A DNA stretch of 64,000 nucleotides, from assembly GCA_013396655.1 (NCBI GenBank), contig WBMV01006429.1:627116-691115 (forward strand), in the 5' to 3' direction. Below, piece by piece: positions 47,765-64,000 of the stretch. The stretch's first letter is position 1, and the number at the start of each line of letters is the position of its first letter. The position numbers and the translations under genes were made by a program. The notes under the pieces were generated by a model that made no database searches, was not told where the DNA came from, and saw nothing but the letters and a program-made list of their open reading frames with translations. Source of the DNA: Campylorhamphus procurvoides. Its lineage: Eukaryota; Chordata; Aves; Passeriformes; Dendrocolaptidae.

Positions 47765-64000
<16,236 letters not shown>

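Overview
This is a vertebrate nuclear window, almost certainly from a bird. The signs are intron-rich genes with GT-AG splice sites, two degraded CR1-type LINE 3' ends, and the neighbouring genes MYOT and FAM13B, which sit together in human 5q31. No bacterial-style operons, RNA genes, CRISPR arrays or intact mobile elements were seen.

Layout. (1) 1-18.4 kb is gene-free. It holds one CR1 fragment, one CTCF-like motif and a local duplication at 9.4-13.5 kb broken by two single-N gaps, which looks like an assembly fault. (2) 19.7-38.1 kb (+) is MYOT (myotilin). The nine exons from 28,156 to 38,094 give the known myotilin core, 502 residues from the usual start methionine. Upstream, five more exons (19,709-22,547) encode an intact palladin/myopalladin-type Ig domain and a Ser/Pro-rich linker. 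They join the core exon in perfect phase, for a predicted 776-residue protein. A CpG island, a second CR1 fragment and a TATA/E-box cluster lie in the 5.6-kb intron between the extension and the core, where a promoter for a short isoform could sit. (3) 38.5-45.5 kb is intergenic, with one good CTCF-like motif. In human, PKD2L2 lies between these two genes; nothing resembling it is visible here. (4) 45.5-64.0 kb (-) is the 3' two-thirds of FAM13B: 17 coding exons (630 C-terminal residues, the first exon cut by the window edge) and a 2.26-kb 3' UTR. The N-terminal RhoGAP part lies beyond position 64,000.

MYOT and FAM13B converge tail to tail. They are not functionally linked: one is a sarcomeric Z-disc scaffold, the other a RhoGAP-family protein. 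The most interesting biology is the long myotilin. It makes this gene a three-Ig protein, much closer in layout to palladin and myopalladin than the two-Ig mammalian form. All exon calls come from reading splice sites, phases and translated family motifs by eye; no alignment or expression data were used.
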